Shown: positions 9,698 through 18,128 of the stretch, in pieces
Numbering within the stretch: position 1 is the first letter of the stretch
Layout: the number at the start of each line of letters is the position of its first letter
Origin: Jannaschia seosinensis
GTDB lineage: Bacteria > Pseudomonadota > Alphaproteobacteria > Rhodobacterales > Rhodobacteraceae
Assembly: GCF_001408515.1 (NCBI RefSeq)
Contig: NZ_CYPR01000043.1
Location: 1-64,000 of the forward strand
Direction: 5' to 3'
Length of the DNA: 64,000 nucleotides
The notes under the pieces: generated by a model
What the model saw: only the letters and a program-made list of their open reading frames with translations
What the model was told of the DNA's origin: nothing
Databases searched by the model: none
Program-made: the position numbers and the translations under genes

Positions 9698-10522
9698 TCA
9701 GATTGGCGGACGCAGTGCGTCCAGAAGCGGCAAGTTTCGGTCCGGGTCGGGCGGGTGGCCGGTATAGGCTGCGAAGCTCGCCAGCGCCATGAAGCGGAAC
9801 AGGTCGAACCCGGTCAGGCAGTTCAGGCCCGCGGCGCGTGCGGCTCGCAGGAACGGCGTCTCGACGGGCGTGTAGACCGCATCGAACGCCCAGACCTGGG
9901 TACCGAGCCAGCCCGCATTGAAGGCGGAGCGCGTGTCGGGCGCCATGCCGAGCGGGGTGCAGTTGACGACCCCTTCGGCGCTCCGCACGGCCTCGGGGGC
10001 CTCCGCCTCCGAAACTGCGCGCGCACCCGTCGCGGCGGCGAGGGACCGGGCGCGGGCGGGATCACGGTCCCAGACGGTGACCGGGCCGGCCCCGAGCGAG
10101 AAGAGCGCGGGCACGACCGCACGGGCCACACCGCCCGCGCCCGCCACCGCGACAGAGCCGGGAGACCGGTCCATCACCGCCCGCCACGCCCCGAGAAACC
10201 CGGAATAATCGGTATTGTAGCCGGCGACGGGCCGGAAGGTCAGCAGGTTGGCCGCGCCCAGTTCCGCCGCGCGGGCGGTCATGTCACCGTCGGCCCATCG
10301 CGCGGCGGCGGGCTTCCACGGATGCGTGACGCTGATCCCGTCCCAGCCATTGGCGCGAAGCGCGTCGATCTCGTCGTTGAAGCGAAACCCGGTCGCCCCG
10401 GACGTCTCGATTGGCGTGAAATCCAGCGCGATGTCACGCGCCGCGCACATCGCAGCCATTGCCGCCGGAAACCGCGACTGGCTGATATTGTCGCCGATCA
10501 GACCGATGCGCAGCGTCCTCAT
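9698..10522 (-). CDS. Shikimate dehydrogenase-like protein (AroE family)
   Basis: A 274-residue protein starting at MRTLRIGLIGDNIS; an upstream extension of the frame to 10582 lacks conserved sequence. It has the substrate-binding SQSRFP, the catalytic lysine in SVTHPWKP (K70), the catalytic Asp in NTDYSGF (D105) and the nucleotide-binding AGAGGVARAV. It can therefore be an active 3-dehydroshikimate/quinate-type reductase. Its position inside a sugar-acid catabolic cluster, and not beside other aro genes, suggests a catabolic paralogue (quinate/shikimate or related hydroxy-acid) and not the biosynthetic AroE, but the sequence does not settle this. Confidence 0.8.
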   Translation of the reverse strand: MRTLRIGLIGDNISQSRFPAAMAAMCAARDIALDFTPIETSGATGFRFNDEIDALRANGWDGISVTHPWKPAAARWADGDMTARAAELGAANLLTFRPVAGYNTDYSGFLGAWRAVMDRSPGSVAVAGAGGVARAVVPALFSLGAGPVTVWDRDPARARSLAAATGARAVSEAEAPEAVRSAEGVVNCTPLGMAPDTRSAFNAGWLGTQVWAFDAVYTPVETPFLRAARAAGLNCLTGFDLFRFMALASFAAYTGHPPDPDRNLPLLDALRPPI

Positions 10523-10598
10523 GCGCGCGCCCCCACCATGCGGCTTCGGGCGAGGCGCCGCAAACTTCCCGGGCGCGTCCATGCCACCGATATTTGGC

Positions 10599-12101
10599 TC
10601 ACATCACCGCTCCAATCTGCCAAGGTACGAATTCATGATCGCCGAGCCCCTGCGCCTCGGACTTGCTGACTTCTCCCGACGCGACCCGCAGGAACATGTC
10701 GTAGATCTCGCGGCCCTTTTCTTCGACGCTCGCCGCGCCGGTCAGGATGCCGCCCGCGTCGATATCCATGTCCTCGGGCATCCGCGCGAACAACTGAGAA
10801 TTGGTCGCCACCTTGATCGTCGGCGCGGGCTTGGAGCCGAACGCGGATCCTCGGCCGGTCGTGAAGCAGACCAGGTTGCAGCCTCCTGCAATCTGCCCCG
10901 TGACCGAGGCCGGATCGTAGCCCGGCGAATCCATGAACGCGAAGCCGGATTTCGTCACCCGTTCCGCGTATTTATACACGCCCGTCAGCGGGGTCGTTCC
11001 GCCCTTGGCCGCCGCGCCGAGGGACTTCTCCAAGATCGTCGTCAGCCCACCCTTCTTGTTGCCGGGCGACGGGTTGTTGTCCATCGAGCCGCGGTTGCGG
11101 GCGGTGTAATCCTCCCACCACGCGATCAGGTCGAGCAGCTTCTCGCCCGTGGCGCGATCGACGGCACGACGGGTCAGAAGGTGTTCGGCGCCATAAATTT
11201 CCGGCGTCTCGGCCAGCACGCCAGAGCCGCCCTGCGCCACCAGCAGATCCGTTGCATAGCCAAGCGCGGGGTTCGCCGTGATGCCCGACCACGCATCCGA
11301 GCCGCCGCATTGCAGCGCAACCCGCAGGTCGGAGGCGGGGCAATGCTTGCGCACCGCCTCGTTGGCGACGGGCAGCATGGCGCGCACCTTCTCGACGCCC
11401 ATCTCGACCGTTCGGCGCAGGCCCGCGACGTCCTGGATGTTCATCGCCTGAAAAGTCGGCCCCTGCTTCAGCCCCCACGCATCGAGCAGCCAGTCGATCT
11501 GGTTCATCTCGCAGCCGAGCCCGACCATCAGTACGGCGGCATGATTGGGATGGCGCGCATAGCCCCACATGACGCGCTGCAACGCCTCGAACCCGTCGCC
11601 GTCGCCGGCCATGCCGCAGCCCGTTCCGTGAACGAAGGCGCAGACGCCGTCCACATTCGGATAGGCGGCCAGTTCCTCTGGGCCGAACGCGTCGGCGATG
11701 CGCCGCGCCGCGGTGGCCGAACAGTTGACCGAGGTGACGATGGCCACGTAGTTCCGCGTGCCCACCTCGCCATTGGCGCGCCGGAAGCCCATGAACGTGT
11801 CACCCGTCGCATTCGTGGCGGGGCGCAGGTCCGTCGCGAAGTCATAGGCATGATCGGTCGCCGCGAAGGCGCAATTTTGGGTATGGACTTGATCTCCGGG
11901 CGCGATGTCCTCGGAGGCATAGCCGATGACCTGCCCGTATTTGCGGATCGGCGCCCCCTGCGCCACCGCACGCACGGCGATCTTGTGGCCAGATGGGATC
12001 AGCGTGCGCGTGACGGTGCCCGCGACGGCCTGACCCGCCTGCAGGGCGCGGGTGGCGGTGACCACGTCATCGATTTCGTGCAGGCGGATGGTGTCGGACA
12101 T
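10599..12101 (-). CDS. Altronate/galactarate-type dehydratase (UxaA family)
   Basis: About 500 residues, starting at MSDTIRLHEIDDVV; the open frame continues upstream but without recognisable sequence. The N-terminal 90 or so residues are a SAF-like domain (PSGHKIAVRAVAQG). The rest is the UxaA/GarD dehydratase core, with FMGFRRANGEVGTRNY, VHGTGCGMAGDGD, LQCGGSDAWSGITANP and a C-terminal TGRGSAFGSKPAP. Family members dehydrate altronate, galactarate or related aldonates/aldarates to 2-keto-3-deoxy acids using Fe2+. A single-polypeptide form of this length is typical of altronate dehydratase. The substrate here is not certain. It lies upstream of the AroE-like gene in the same direction, with a gap of 76 bp. 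Confidence 0.82.
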   Translation of the reverse strand: MSDTIRLHEIDDVVTATRALQAGQAVAGTVTRTLIPSGHKIAVRAVAQGAPIRKYGQVIGYASEDIAPGDQVHTQNCAFAATDHAYDFATDLRPATNATGDTFMGFRRANGEVGTRNYVAIVTSVNCSATAARRIADAFGPEELAAYPNVDGVCAFVHGTGCGMAGDGDGFEALQRVMWGYARHPNHAAVLMVGLGCEMNQIDWLLDAWGLKQGPTFQAMNIQDVAGLRRTVEMGVEKVRAMLPVANEAVRKHCPASDLRVALQCGGSDAWSGITANPALGYATDLLVAQGGSGVLAETPEIYGAEHLLTRRAVDRATGEKLLDLIAWWEDYTARNRGSMDNNPSPGNKKGGLTTILEKSLGAAAKGGTTPLTGVYKYAERVTKSGFAFMDSPGYDPASVTGQIAGGCNLVCFTTGRGSAFGSKPAPTIKVATNSQLFARMPEDMDIDAGGILTGAASVEEKGREIYDMFLRVASGEVSKSEAQGLGDHEFVPWQIGAVM

Positions 12102-12782
12102 GGGGGCACGCGCTCTGAGGGCTCCGGAGGCTCGCGGCGACGGATCGGGAAAAGGCCGCGCGCCGCGTAACCTTCCGGCACCTTGGCACATCCGCTGCCC
12201 GCTCCGCCAGTCGCGCGGCCGGGACGGCTCTTTGCGCAGGAGGCGAGGGCCTTTTGCAGGGTGAGAACGAACGAAGGTCGGCAGACGGATATCATCCGGA
12301 AAATAAGAGTTTGTGAGAGGAGCCTGCATGATCGACATGTCTCGCGGATGGCCGCATTTGTCCTCCGAGACGCTTCGCCTTGGCCTCTCGAGACCGAGCC
12401 GCATCTGCAACGCCGGCTCCTGTACGAAGAATTCGCGCCGCGTGCGCGGCTGACGCCATGCTCGCTGCTCGGGTCCTGCGGTTGTTCCGCCCACACGGTG
12501 CGCAAAATGCTGCTGCAGCTCTCGAAGGTCAGTCTCGTGGGCCCCAAGATCCAGCGCGCCTTTGGCGCACGTGCCGTCAGCCGTGAGTGCAGCGAGAAGA
12601 GTGCGCGGATTCACGTCGTCCCAAGCCGGTCGGTCCATGCGAAACGGCGGCTTGAAATGGAAGGCGGCGCTTTACCGTCTGTTAATTCGCGGCTTGGGAT
12701 TGTGCCTGCGGCCTGCGGCCTGCGGCCTGCGGCCTGCGACCCACGGCCACCAAGCGCCACGTCTTCCGGGAGGATCTACCTA
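12102..12782. other. 680-bp gene-poor gap
   Basis: No gene is supported here. Frames on both strands stay open for long stretches, as expected for high GC, but none shows conserved motifs. The stretch holds the leader of the UxaA-family gene (leftward), a short heptamer tandem repeat, and the space after the 3' end of the GarR-like gene. It is a candidate place for a regulatory region or an eroded gene. Confidence 0.5.
12704..12738. repeat. Tandem heptamer, five perfect copies of gcctgcg
   Basis: Five exact, head-to-tail copies of the 7-mer gcctgcg run from 12704 to 12738. The array lies about 45 bp past the stop of the leftward GarR-like gene (12783). Arrays of this size are prone to slippage; copy-number variation among strains would not alter any called gene. 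Confidence 0.9.
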
Positions 12783-13640
12783 CTACCCGTTGATGTCCTT
12801 GAGCTCGAGGTAGAGCGCGGAGTGGTCCAGTCCGGCCCCGTCGAGTTCGGTCATCAGTCGCCGGAAACGCGCCGTCACCGCCTCGACCGCAGGCAGAGTC
12901 AGGCCAAGACCCGCGGCCACCTCCGCGACGTTGTCGAGGTCCTTCAACTGCGACTTTACCAGGCCGCCCGGTTCGAAATCGCCTGTGGTCATCCGGGCGC
13001 CATGCTCCTGCAGGATGATCGAATCCGCGAACCCTCCCGCAAGGGCCCGCCGCACCGCCGCCGGATCGGCGCCACCCTTTTCCACGAGCAGCATCGCCTC
13101 CGCCACCGCGCCGATCGTGCAGCCGACAATCGCCTGATTGGCGAGTTTGGCAAGCTGCCCGGTGCCGACGGGGCCGACATGGACCGGATGGCCCATCGCC
13201 TCCAGCACCGGGGCGACGCGTGCGAAATCGGTCTCCGACCCGCCCGCCATGATGGCGAGGGTTCCGGCCTGCGCGGCTTTGGTGCCGCCGGAGACCGGGG
13301 CGTCCACGTAACCGACGCCGTCCGCCGCGAATCGCTCGGCATGGGCGCGGGCCTCGGCGGGGCTGATGGATCCCATCTCGACGAAGACCGCACCATCCGC
13401 GAAGGCGCCCAGCGCGTCCTGCTGCACCGCGTCCGAAGTGGGACCGTCCGACAGCATGGAGATCACGATGCCGCTGCCGGCGACGGCCTCGGCGGGCGTT
13501 TCGGCGAAGGTCGCACCCTCGACCGCGCGCGCCTTGTCGGCCGAGCGGTTCCAGACGATGACGTCGTGGCCCGCCGCGACGAGGTTGCGAGCCATGGGCC
13601 CGCCCATCAGGCCCGTGCCGAGAAGCGTAATCTTGATCAT
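12783..13640 (-). CDS. 2-hydroxy-3-oxopropionate reductase / 3-hydroxyisobutyrate dehydrogenase-like
   Basis: A 285-residue beta-hydroxyacid dehydrogenase. It has the Rossmann motif LLGTGLMGGPMARN, the substrate-binding DAPVSGGTKAAQAGTL and the catalytic lysine in GQLAKLANQAIVG, all typical of GarR (tartronate semialdehyde reductase) and MmsB. GarR reduces tartronate semialdehyde to glycerate in glucarate/galactarate and glyoxylate metabolism, which fits the surrounding sugar-acid genes; MmsB-type activity cannot be excluded. It is transcribed divergently from the SDR at 13706 across about 65 bp, which should contain a shared control region. Confidence 0.82.
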   Translation of the reverse strand: MIKITLLGTGLMGGPMARNLVAAGHDVIVWNRSADKARAVEGATFAETPAEAVAGSGIVISMLSDGPTSDAVQQDALGAFADGAVFVEMGSISPAEARAHAERFAADGVGYVDAPVSGGTKAAQAGTLAIMAGGSETDFARVAPVLEAMGHPVHVGPVGTGQLAKLANQAIVGCTIGAVAEAMLLVEKGGADPAAVRRALAGGFADSIILQEHGARMTTGDFEPGGLVKSQLKDLDNVAEVAAGLGLTLPAVEAVTARFRRLMTELDGAGLDHSALYLELKDING

Positions 13641-13705
13641 CGTCGTCTCCCTGTTTGCGAAGACGATAGAAACACCCTAGCCAGACTGACAACCGGGAGA
13701 ACGAG

Positions 13706-14446
13706 ATGACCAACCGCCTCGAGGGCAAGCGCGCGCTGATCACGGCGGCCGGGCAGGGGATCGGCCGCGCCACGGCCGAGATGTTCATCGCCGAGGGCGC
13801 CGAGGTGCTGGCAACCGACCGCGACACGGGCCTGCTGGAGGGGCTCGACTGCGAGACGATGAGGCTTGACGTGCGCGACGATACCGCCGTGCGCGAGGGC
13901 GTCGCGCGTGCGCGGCCCGACATCCTGTTCAACTGCGCGGGCTTCGTGCATCACGGAACGGTTCTGGACGCGACCGACGACGAGTGGGATTTCGCCTTCG
14001 AACTTAACGTCGCCTCGATGTTTCGCACCATTCGCGCTGCGCTGCCGGGAATGCTGGAGCGTGGCGGCGGATCGATCATCAACATGTCGTCGGCCGCATC
14101 GAGCATCATCGGCGCGCCCGACCGCTTCGTCTACGGCACGACCAAGGCCGCGGTTATCGGGCTGACCAAATCCGTGGCGCGGGACTACATCGCCCGTGGC
14201 ATCCGCTGCAACGCGATCTGCCCGGGCACGGTCGAGAGCCCGTCATGGCACGACCGCGTCGCGGCCCTCGGCGAGAAGCTGGGCAGCCACGAGGAAGCCC
14301 TGCAAGCCTTCGTGTCGCGCCAGCCGATGGGCCGTGTCGCACGGGCCGAGGAGATCGCGGCGCTGGCGACCTATCTGGCCTCCGACGAAAGTGCCTTCAC
14401 CACCGGCCATGCGCACGTCGTCGACGGCGGCTGGTCGGGCCAGTAA
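13706..14446 (+). CDS. Short-chain dehydrogenase/reductase, 2-keto-3-deoxy-sugar-acid dehydrogenase-like
   Basis: A 246-residue classical SDR with the cofactor motif TAAGQGIGRA (about 12-21), an Asp at the end of beta-2 (TDRDTG) favouring NAD+, NCAG, the catalytic YGTTK and the C-terminal TGHAHVVDGGWSGQ. Its sequence and neighbours (an IlvD/Edd dehydratase and an FAH hydrolase) match the 2-keto-3-deoxy-L-fuconate/pentonate 4-dehydrogenases of the non-phosphorylative diketo-hydrolase pathways. There it would oxidise C4 of a 2-keto-3-deoxy acid. The assignment rests on context; substrate chain length and stereochemistry are open. Confidence 0.82.
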   Translation: MTNRLEGKRALITAAGQGIGRATAEMFIAEGAEVLATDRDTGLLEGLDCETMRLDVRDDTAVREGVARARPDILFNCAGFVHHGTVLDATDDEWDFAFELNVASMFRTIRAALPGMLERGGGSIINMSSAASSIIGAPDRFVYGTTKAAVIGLTKSVARDYIARGIRCNAICPGTVESPSWHDRVAALGEKLGSHEEALQAFVSRQPMGRVARAEEIAALATYLASDESAFTTGHAHVVDGGWSGQ

Positions 14447-14450
14447 TCCG

Positions 14451-14466
14451 ATTACCCATGGGTAAT
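14451..14466. promoter_or_regulatory. Perfect 16-bp palindrome, candidate operator
   Basis: The sequence attacccatgggtaat is an exact 16-bp palindrome between the stop of the SDR (14446) and the start of the IlvD/Edd dehydratase (14498). A second copy with one mismatch lies at 57867-57882. Length and symmetry suit a dimeric helix-turn-helix repressor, and the position suits control of the dehydratase-FAH-dehydrogenase genes. The cognate regulator is not in the window. Confidence 0.5.
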
Positions 14467-14497
14467 TGACGCAGCATATTGAAAACACGGATCTTTC

Positions 14498-16273
14498 ATG
14501 ACGAGTCTCCGCTCCCGCCTGTGGTTCGATAATCCCGACAACCGTGAGATGACGGCGCTCTATCTGGAGCGGTATCTGAATTACGGCCTGACGCGGGAGG
14601 AGTTGCAGGGCAACAAACCGATCATCGCCATCGCCCAGACCGGCAGCGATCTGAGCCCGTGCAACCGCCATCACCTGGAGCTGGAGAAGCGGGTTCGTGA
14701 CGGGATCCGCGCCGCCGGCGGCGTGCCGATGCAGGTGCCGGTCCATCCGATCCAGGAGACGGGCAAGCGGCCGACCGCGGCGCTCGACCGCAACCTCGCC
14801 TATCTGTCGCTGGTCGAGACGCTCAACGGCTACCCGCTCGATGGCGTGGTCCTGATGATCGGCTGCGACAAGACCACGCCCGCGCTGCTGATGGCCGCCG
14901 CGACGGTGGACATTCCGGCGATCGCGCTGTCGGTCGGGCCGATGCTGAACGGCTGGTTCAAGGGCAAGCGCACCGGCTCGGGCACGATCGTCTGGAAGGC
15001 GCGCGAGATGCACGCGGCGGGCGAGATCGACGATGCCGGCTTCATGGAGATCGTGGCGTCGAGCACGCCGTCGGTCGGGTATTGCAACACGATGGGCACG
15101 GCCACGACGATGAACTCGCTGGCGGAGGCGCTGGGCATGCAGCTTCCCGGCGCCGCCGCGATTCCTGCGCCTTACCGTCAGCGCGGCCATGTCAGCTACC
15201 AGACGGGCGAGCGGATCGTTCAGATGGTGCACGACGATCTTCGCCCTTCCGCCATCATGACGCGAGAGGCGTTCGAGAACGCGATCGTCGTCAATTCCGC
15301 CATCGGCGGCTCGACCAACGCGCCGATCCACCTCAACGCCATCGCACGGCATCTGGGCGTGCCGCTCGACAACGACGATTGGCAGCGGCTGGGCCACCGG
15401 ATCCCGCTTCTGGTGAACCTGCAACCGGCGGGCGAGTATCTGGGCGAGGATTACTACCATGCCGGTGGCGTTCCGGCAGTGGTGGGCCAGCTCGCCGAAG
15501 CCGGGATGCTGCCGCATCCGGACGCGCCGACGGTGAACGGGCGCAGCATCGGAGAGAACTGCGCAGGCCGCGCGAGCGAGTTGCCCGAGGTCATCCTGCC
15601 GGTGGCGGCGCCGATGCTGAAGGATGCGGGCTTCGTGAACCTGCGTGGCAATCTGTTCGACTCCGCCATCATGAAGACCTCGGTGATCTCCAGGGCGTTC
15701 CGCGACCGCTACCTGTCGAACCCCGACGACCCCGAAGCGTTCGAGGGCCGCGCCATCGTGTTCGACGGCCCCGAGGATTTCCACGACCGGATCGACGACG
15801 AGAGCCTCGGGATCGACGAGACCTGCATCCTCATCATGCGCGGCGCGGGGCCGATCGGTTATCCCGGCGCGGCGGAGGTTGTGAACATGCGGCCGCCGGC
15901 CTACCTGATCAAGCGCGACATCCACGAATTGCCCTGTATCGGCGACGGCCGGCAATCGGGCACGTCGGGGTCGCCCTCGATCCTGAACGCGTCGCCGGAG
16001 GCGGCGGCGGGCGGGGGGCTGGCGCTTGTGCGCACGGGCGATCGGCTGCGGATCGACCTTGCCAAGGGAACCGCCGACATGCTGGTCGACGAGGCTGAAC
16101 TGGCGGCCCGCCGGGCCGCGCTCCCCGCGCAGCCGTTCACGCCGGGGAACCAGACGCCTTGGCAGGAGATCTTTCGCGAGCGGGTCGGTCCGCTGTCGGA
16201 GGGGATGACGTTGCGCGGTGCGGAGGTTTACCGCGGGACGGCCGCAAAGGGTGTGCCCCGCGACAACCACTGA
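14498..16273 (+). CDS. IlvD/Edd-family sugar-acid dehydratase (arabonate/fuconate-type)
   Basis: A 591-residue [Fe-S] dehydratase converting an aldonate to a 2-keto-3-deoxy acid. Three cysteines fit the [2Fe-2S] ligands of L-arabonate dehydratase: C55 in SPCNRH, C123 in IGCDKTTP and C196 in [13 protein letters not shown]. The sequence [19 protein letters not shown] at the N-terminus is typical of the arabonate/xylonate/fuconate group and unlike biosynthetic IlvD or phosphogluconate dehydratase. Together with the SDR upstream and the FAH hydrolase 41 bp downstream, it would start a route ending in pyruvate plus glycolate or lactate. The exact sugar acid is not determinable. Confidence 0.88.
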   Translation: MTSLRSRLWFDNPDNREMTALYLERYLNYGLTREELQGNKPIIAIAQTGSDLSPCNRHHLELEKRVRDGIRAAGGVPMQVPVHPIQETGKRPTAALDRNLAYLSLVETLNGYPLDGVVLMIGCDKTTPALLMAAATVDIPAIALSVGPMLNGWFKGKRTGSGTIVWKAREMHAAGEIDDAGFMEIVASSTPSVGYCNTMGTATTMNSLAEALGMQLPGAAAIPAPYRQRGHVSYQTGERIVQMVHDDLRPSAIMTREAFENAIVVNSAIGGSTNAPIHLNAIARHLGVPLDNDDWQRLGHRIPLLVNLQPAGEYLGEDYYHAGGVPAVVGQLAEAGMLPHPDAPTVNGRSIGENCAGRASELPEVILPVAAPMLKDAGFVNLRGNLFDSAIMKTSVISRAFRDRYLSNPDDPEAFEGRAIVFDGPEDFHDRIDDESLGIDETCILIMRGAGPIGYPGAAEVVNMRPPAYLIKRDIHELPCIGDGRQSGTSGSPSILNASPEAAAGGGLALVRTGDRLRIDLAKGTADMLVDEAELAARRAALPAQPFTPGNQTPWQEIFRERVGPLSEGMTLRGAEVYRGTAAKGVPRDNH

Positions 16274-16314
16274 CCGGCGCAGACGACGAATGTGACCATA
16301 CAAGGAGTTGAGAC

Positions 16315-17163
16315 GTGAAGTTATGCCGTTTCGGAGAGCCGGGCCAGGAAAAGCCGGGCATGATCGACCATAATGGCGACCTGCGCGACCTGTCGGAGGA
16401 GATTGCCGACATCGCGCGCGAGGCGCTGACCGATCAATCCATCGAGATCCTGTCCAAGCTCGACCCGATGAAGCTGCCGATGGTGGACATGCCGGTCCGC
16501 TTTGGCCCCTGCGTCGCGGGGACGGGCAAGTTCCTGTGCATCGGGCTGAACTATTCCGACCACGCCGCCGAGACCGGCGCTGACATTCCGGAGCATCCGA
16601 TCGTCTTCCACAAGGCGACCAGCGCGATCGTCGGGGCGAATGACGACGTGGTTCTGCCGCGCGGGTCCGAGCGGTCCGACTGGGAGGTGGAGCTGGGCGT
16701 GGTGATCGGCAAGCCCTGCAAATACGTCACCGAGGCCGAGGCGCTGGATCACGTTGCGGGCTACTGTGTCGTCAACGACGTGTCGGAGCGGCACTTCCAG
16801 ACCCAGCTGAGCGGCCAGTGGACCAAGGGCAAGTCCTGCGACACGTTCGGGCCGATCGGGCCGTGGCTGGTCACCCGCAACGAGGTGCCGGACCCGCAGG
16901 CCCTTTCAATGACGCTCGACCTCAACGGCAAGCGGATGCAGACGGGGAACACGTCGACGATGATCTTCACCGTCGCGCAATGCATCGCCCATCTGAGCGA
17001 GTTGATGACCCTGCATCCCGGCGACATCATCACCACCGGCACGCCGCCGGGTGTCGGCATGGGGATCAAGCCCGAGCCCGTCTACCTCAAGGCCGGCGAC
17101 GTGATGGAGCTGGAGATCGAGGGCCTCGGCCGCCAGCGGCAGGAAGTTCGCGCCGATGGTTAA
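16315..17163 (+). CDS. Fumarylacetoacetate hydrolase-family protein, diketo-deoxy-acid hydrolase-like
   Basis: A 282-residue FAH-superfamily protein. The N-terminal domain (1-60) is followed by the metal-dependent core. This begins at GKFLCIGLNYSDHAAETG, has the acidic metal ligands in DWEVELGVVIG and NDVSERHFQ, and ends with DIITTGTPPGVGMG. The close match to ureidoglycolate lyase-like and 2,4-diketo-3-deoxy-L-fuconate hydrolases, and its place after an SDR and an aldonate dehydratase, suggest C-C bond hydrolysis of a 2,4-diketo-3-deoxy acid to pyruvate plus a hydroxy acid. Its stop overlaps the start of the next gene by 8 bp, indicating one operon. Confidence 0.86.
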   Translation: MKLCRFGEPGQEKPGMIDHNGDLRDLSEEIADIAREALTDQSIEILSKLDPMKLPMVDMPVRFGPCVAGTGKFLCIGLNYSDHAAETGADIPEHPIVFHKATSAIVGANDDVVLPRGSERSDWEVELGVVIGKPCKYVTEAEALDHVAGYCVVNDVSERHFQTQLSGQWTKGKSCDTFGPIGPWLVTRNEVPDPQALSMTLDLNGKRMQTGNTSTMIFTVAQCIAHLSELMTLHPGDIITTGTPPGVGMGIKPEPVYLKAGDVMELEIEGLGRQRQEVRADG

Positions 17164-18112
17164 GCCCCGGCTGCTCCAGATCGGGCGGATCACCGACCGG
17201 ATGCACGACGCGCTGGCGCCGCATTTCGACATCGATCCGCTGCCCGATCGGGAGGCGCGGGAGCCGTTCCTTCGCGAGAACGGGCCGGAATATGTCGCCA
17301 TCCTGACCAACGGCCACCTCGGTGTGCCCGAGGACGTGGCGGTGGCGACGCCGAACCTGAAGGTCGTGTCGAGCTATGGTGTCGGCTACGATGCGATCGA
17401 CGTCGAGGCCTTCGCCGCGCGCGGCATCGTGGTCGCGCATACGCCCGACGTGCTGAGCGATGAGGTGGCCAACACCTTCGTGATGCTCTGGCTCGCCGTC
17501 AGCCGTGAGCTGATCCCGTCGGACCGCCACGTCCGGTCCGGCGAATGGGTGCGGGCGGGGAGCTATCGGCTCACCCGGTCGGTCCAGAACCGGCGCGTGG
17601 GAATATTGGGGCTGGGCCGGATCGGCCGGGCGATTGCGGATCGCTGCGCCGTCTTCGGCGCCGACATCCACTACCATTCCCGCAGCCGCAAGGACGCGCC
17701 CTATACCTACCACGCCAGTGCCGTCGAATTGGCCCGCGCGGTCGAGGTGCTGGTCGCCATCACGCCGGGCGGGCCCGGGACGCGGCATCTGGTGAATGCA
17801 GATGTTCTCGACGCGCTTGGCCCCGACGGGTTGTTCTTCAACCTCGCGCGCGGGTCGGTGGTGGACGAGGCGGCGCTGGTGCGTGCGCTGGAGGCGGGGC
17901 GGATCGCGGGGGCCGGCCTCGATGTGTTCGAGGCGGAGCCGAAGGTTCCCGATGCGCTCAAGGCGATGGACAACGTCGCTTTGACCCCGCACGTCGCCTC
18001 GGGCACGCACGAGACACGGCAGGCGATGGGCGATCTGGTGGTCGAGAACCTCCGGCAATGGCTCGAGGACGGGACGGTGCGCACGCCGGTCCCGGAATGC
18101 GCGCACCTGTGA
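17156..18112 (+). CDS. D-2-hydroxyacid dehydrogenase, glyoxylate/hydroxypyruvate reductase-like
   Basis: A 318-residue D-isomer-specific 2-hydroxyacid dehydrogenase. The nucleotide-binding GILGLGRIGRAI is preceded by the conserved VVSSYGVGYDAID. The catalytic Arg lies in NLARGSVVDE, the Glu in GLDVFEAEP and the His in LTPHVASGT. Glyoxylate/hydroxypyruvate reductases have this architecture. It overlaps the FAH gene by 8 bp and ends the rightward catabolic operon. If the pathway yields glycolate/glyoxylate or hydroxypyruvate, this enzyme would process it. It converges with the HDAC-family gene 16 bp away. Confidence 0.88.
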   Translation: MVKPRLLQIGRITDRMHDALAPHFDIDPLPDREAREPFLRENGPEYVAILTNGHLGVPEDVAVATPNLKVVSSYGVGYDAIDVEAFAARGIVVAHTPDVLSDEVANTFVMLWLAVSRELIPSDRHVRSGEWVRAGSYRLTRSVQNRRVGILGLGRIGRAIADRCAVFGADIHYHSRSRKDAPYTYHASAVELARAVEVLVAITPGGPGTRHLVNADVLDALGPDGLFFNLARGSVVDEAALVRALEAGRIAGAGLDVFEAEPKVPDALKAMDNVALTPHVASGTHETRQAMGDLVVENLRQWLEDGTVRTPVPECAHL

Positions 18113-18128
18113 GACGACGGGGCGATCC

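Noticed and set aside
12102-12640. Leftward open frame upstream of the UxaA-family gene (continuous with it to 12638)
   Set aside because: It is open simply because of high GC: Arg/Pro-rich, no conserved motif, and the family N-terminus begins at 12101.
16315-17163. Fumarylacetoacetase of tyrosine degradation
   Set aside because: The neighbours are aldonate dehydratase and SDR genes, with no homogentisate pathway genes; the short FAH-family form fits diketo-acid hydrolases better.
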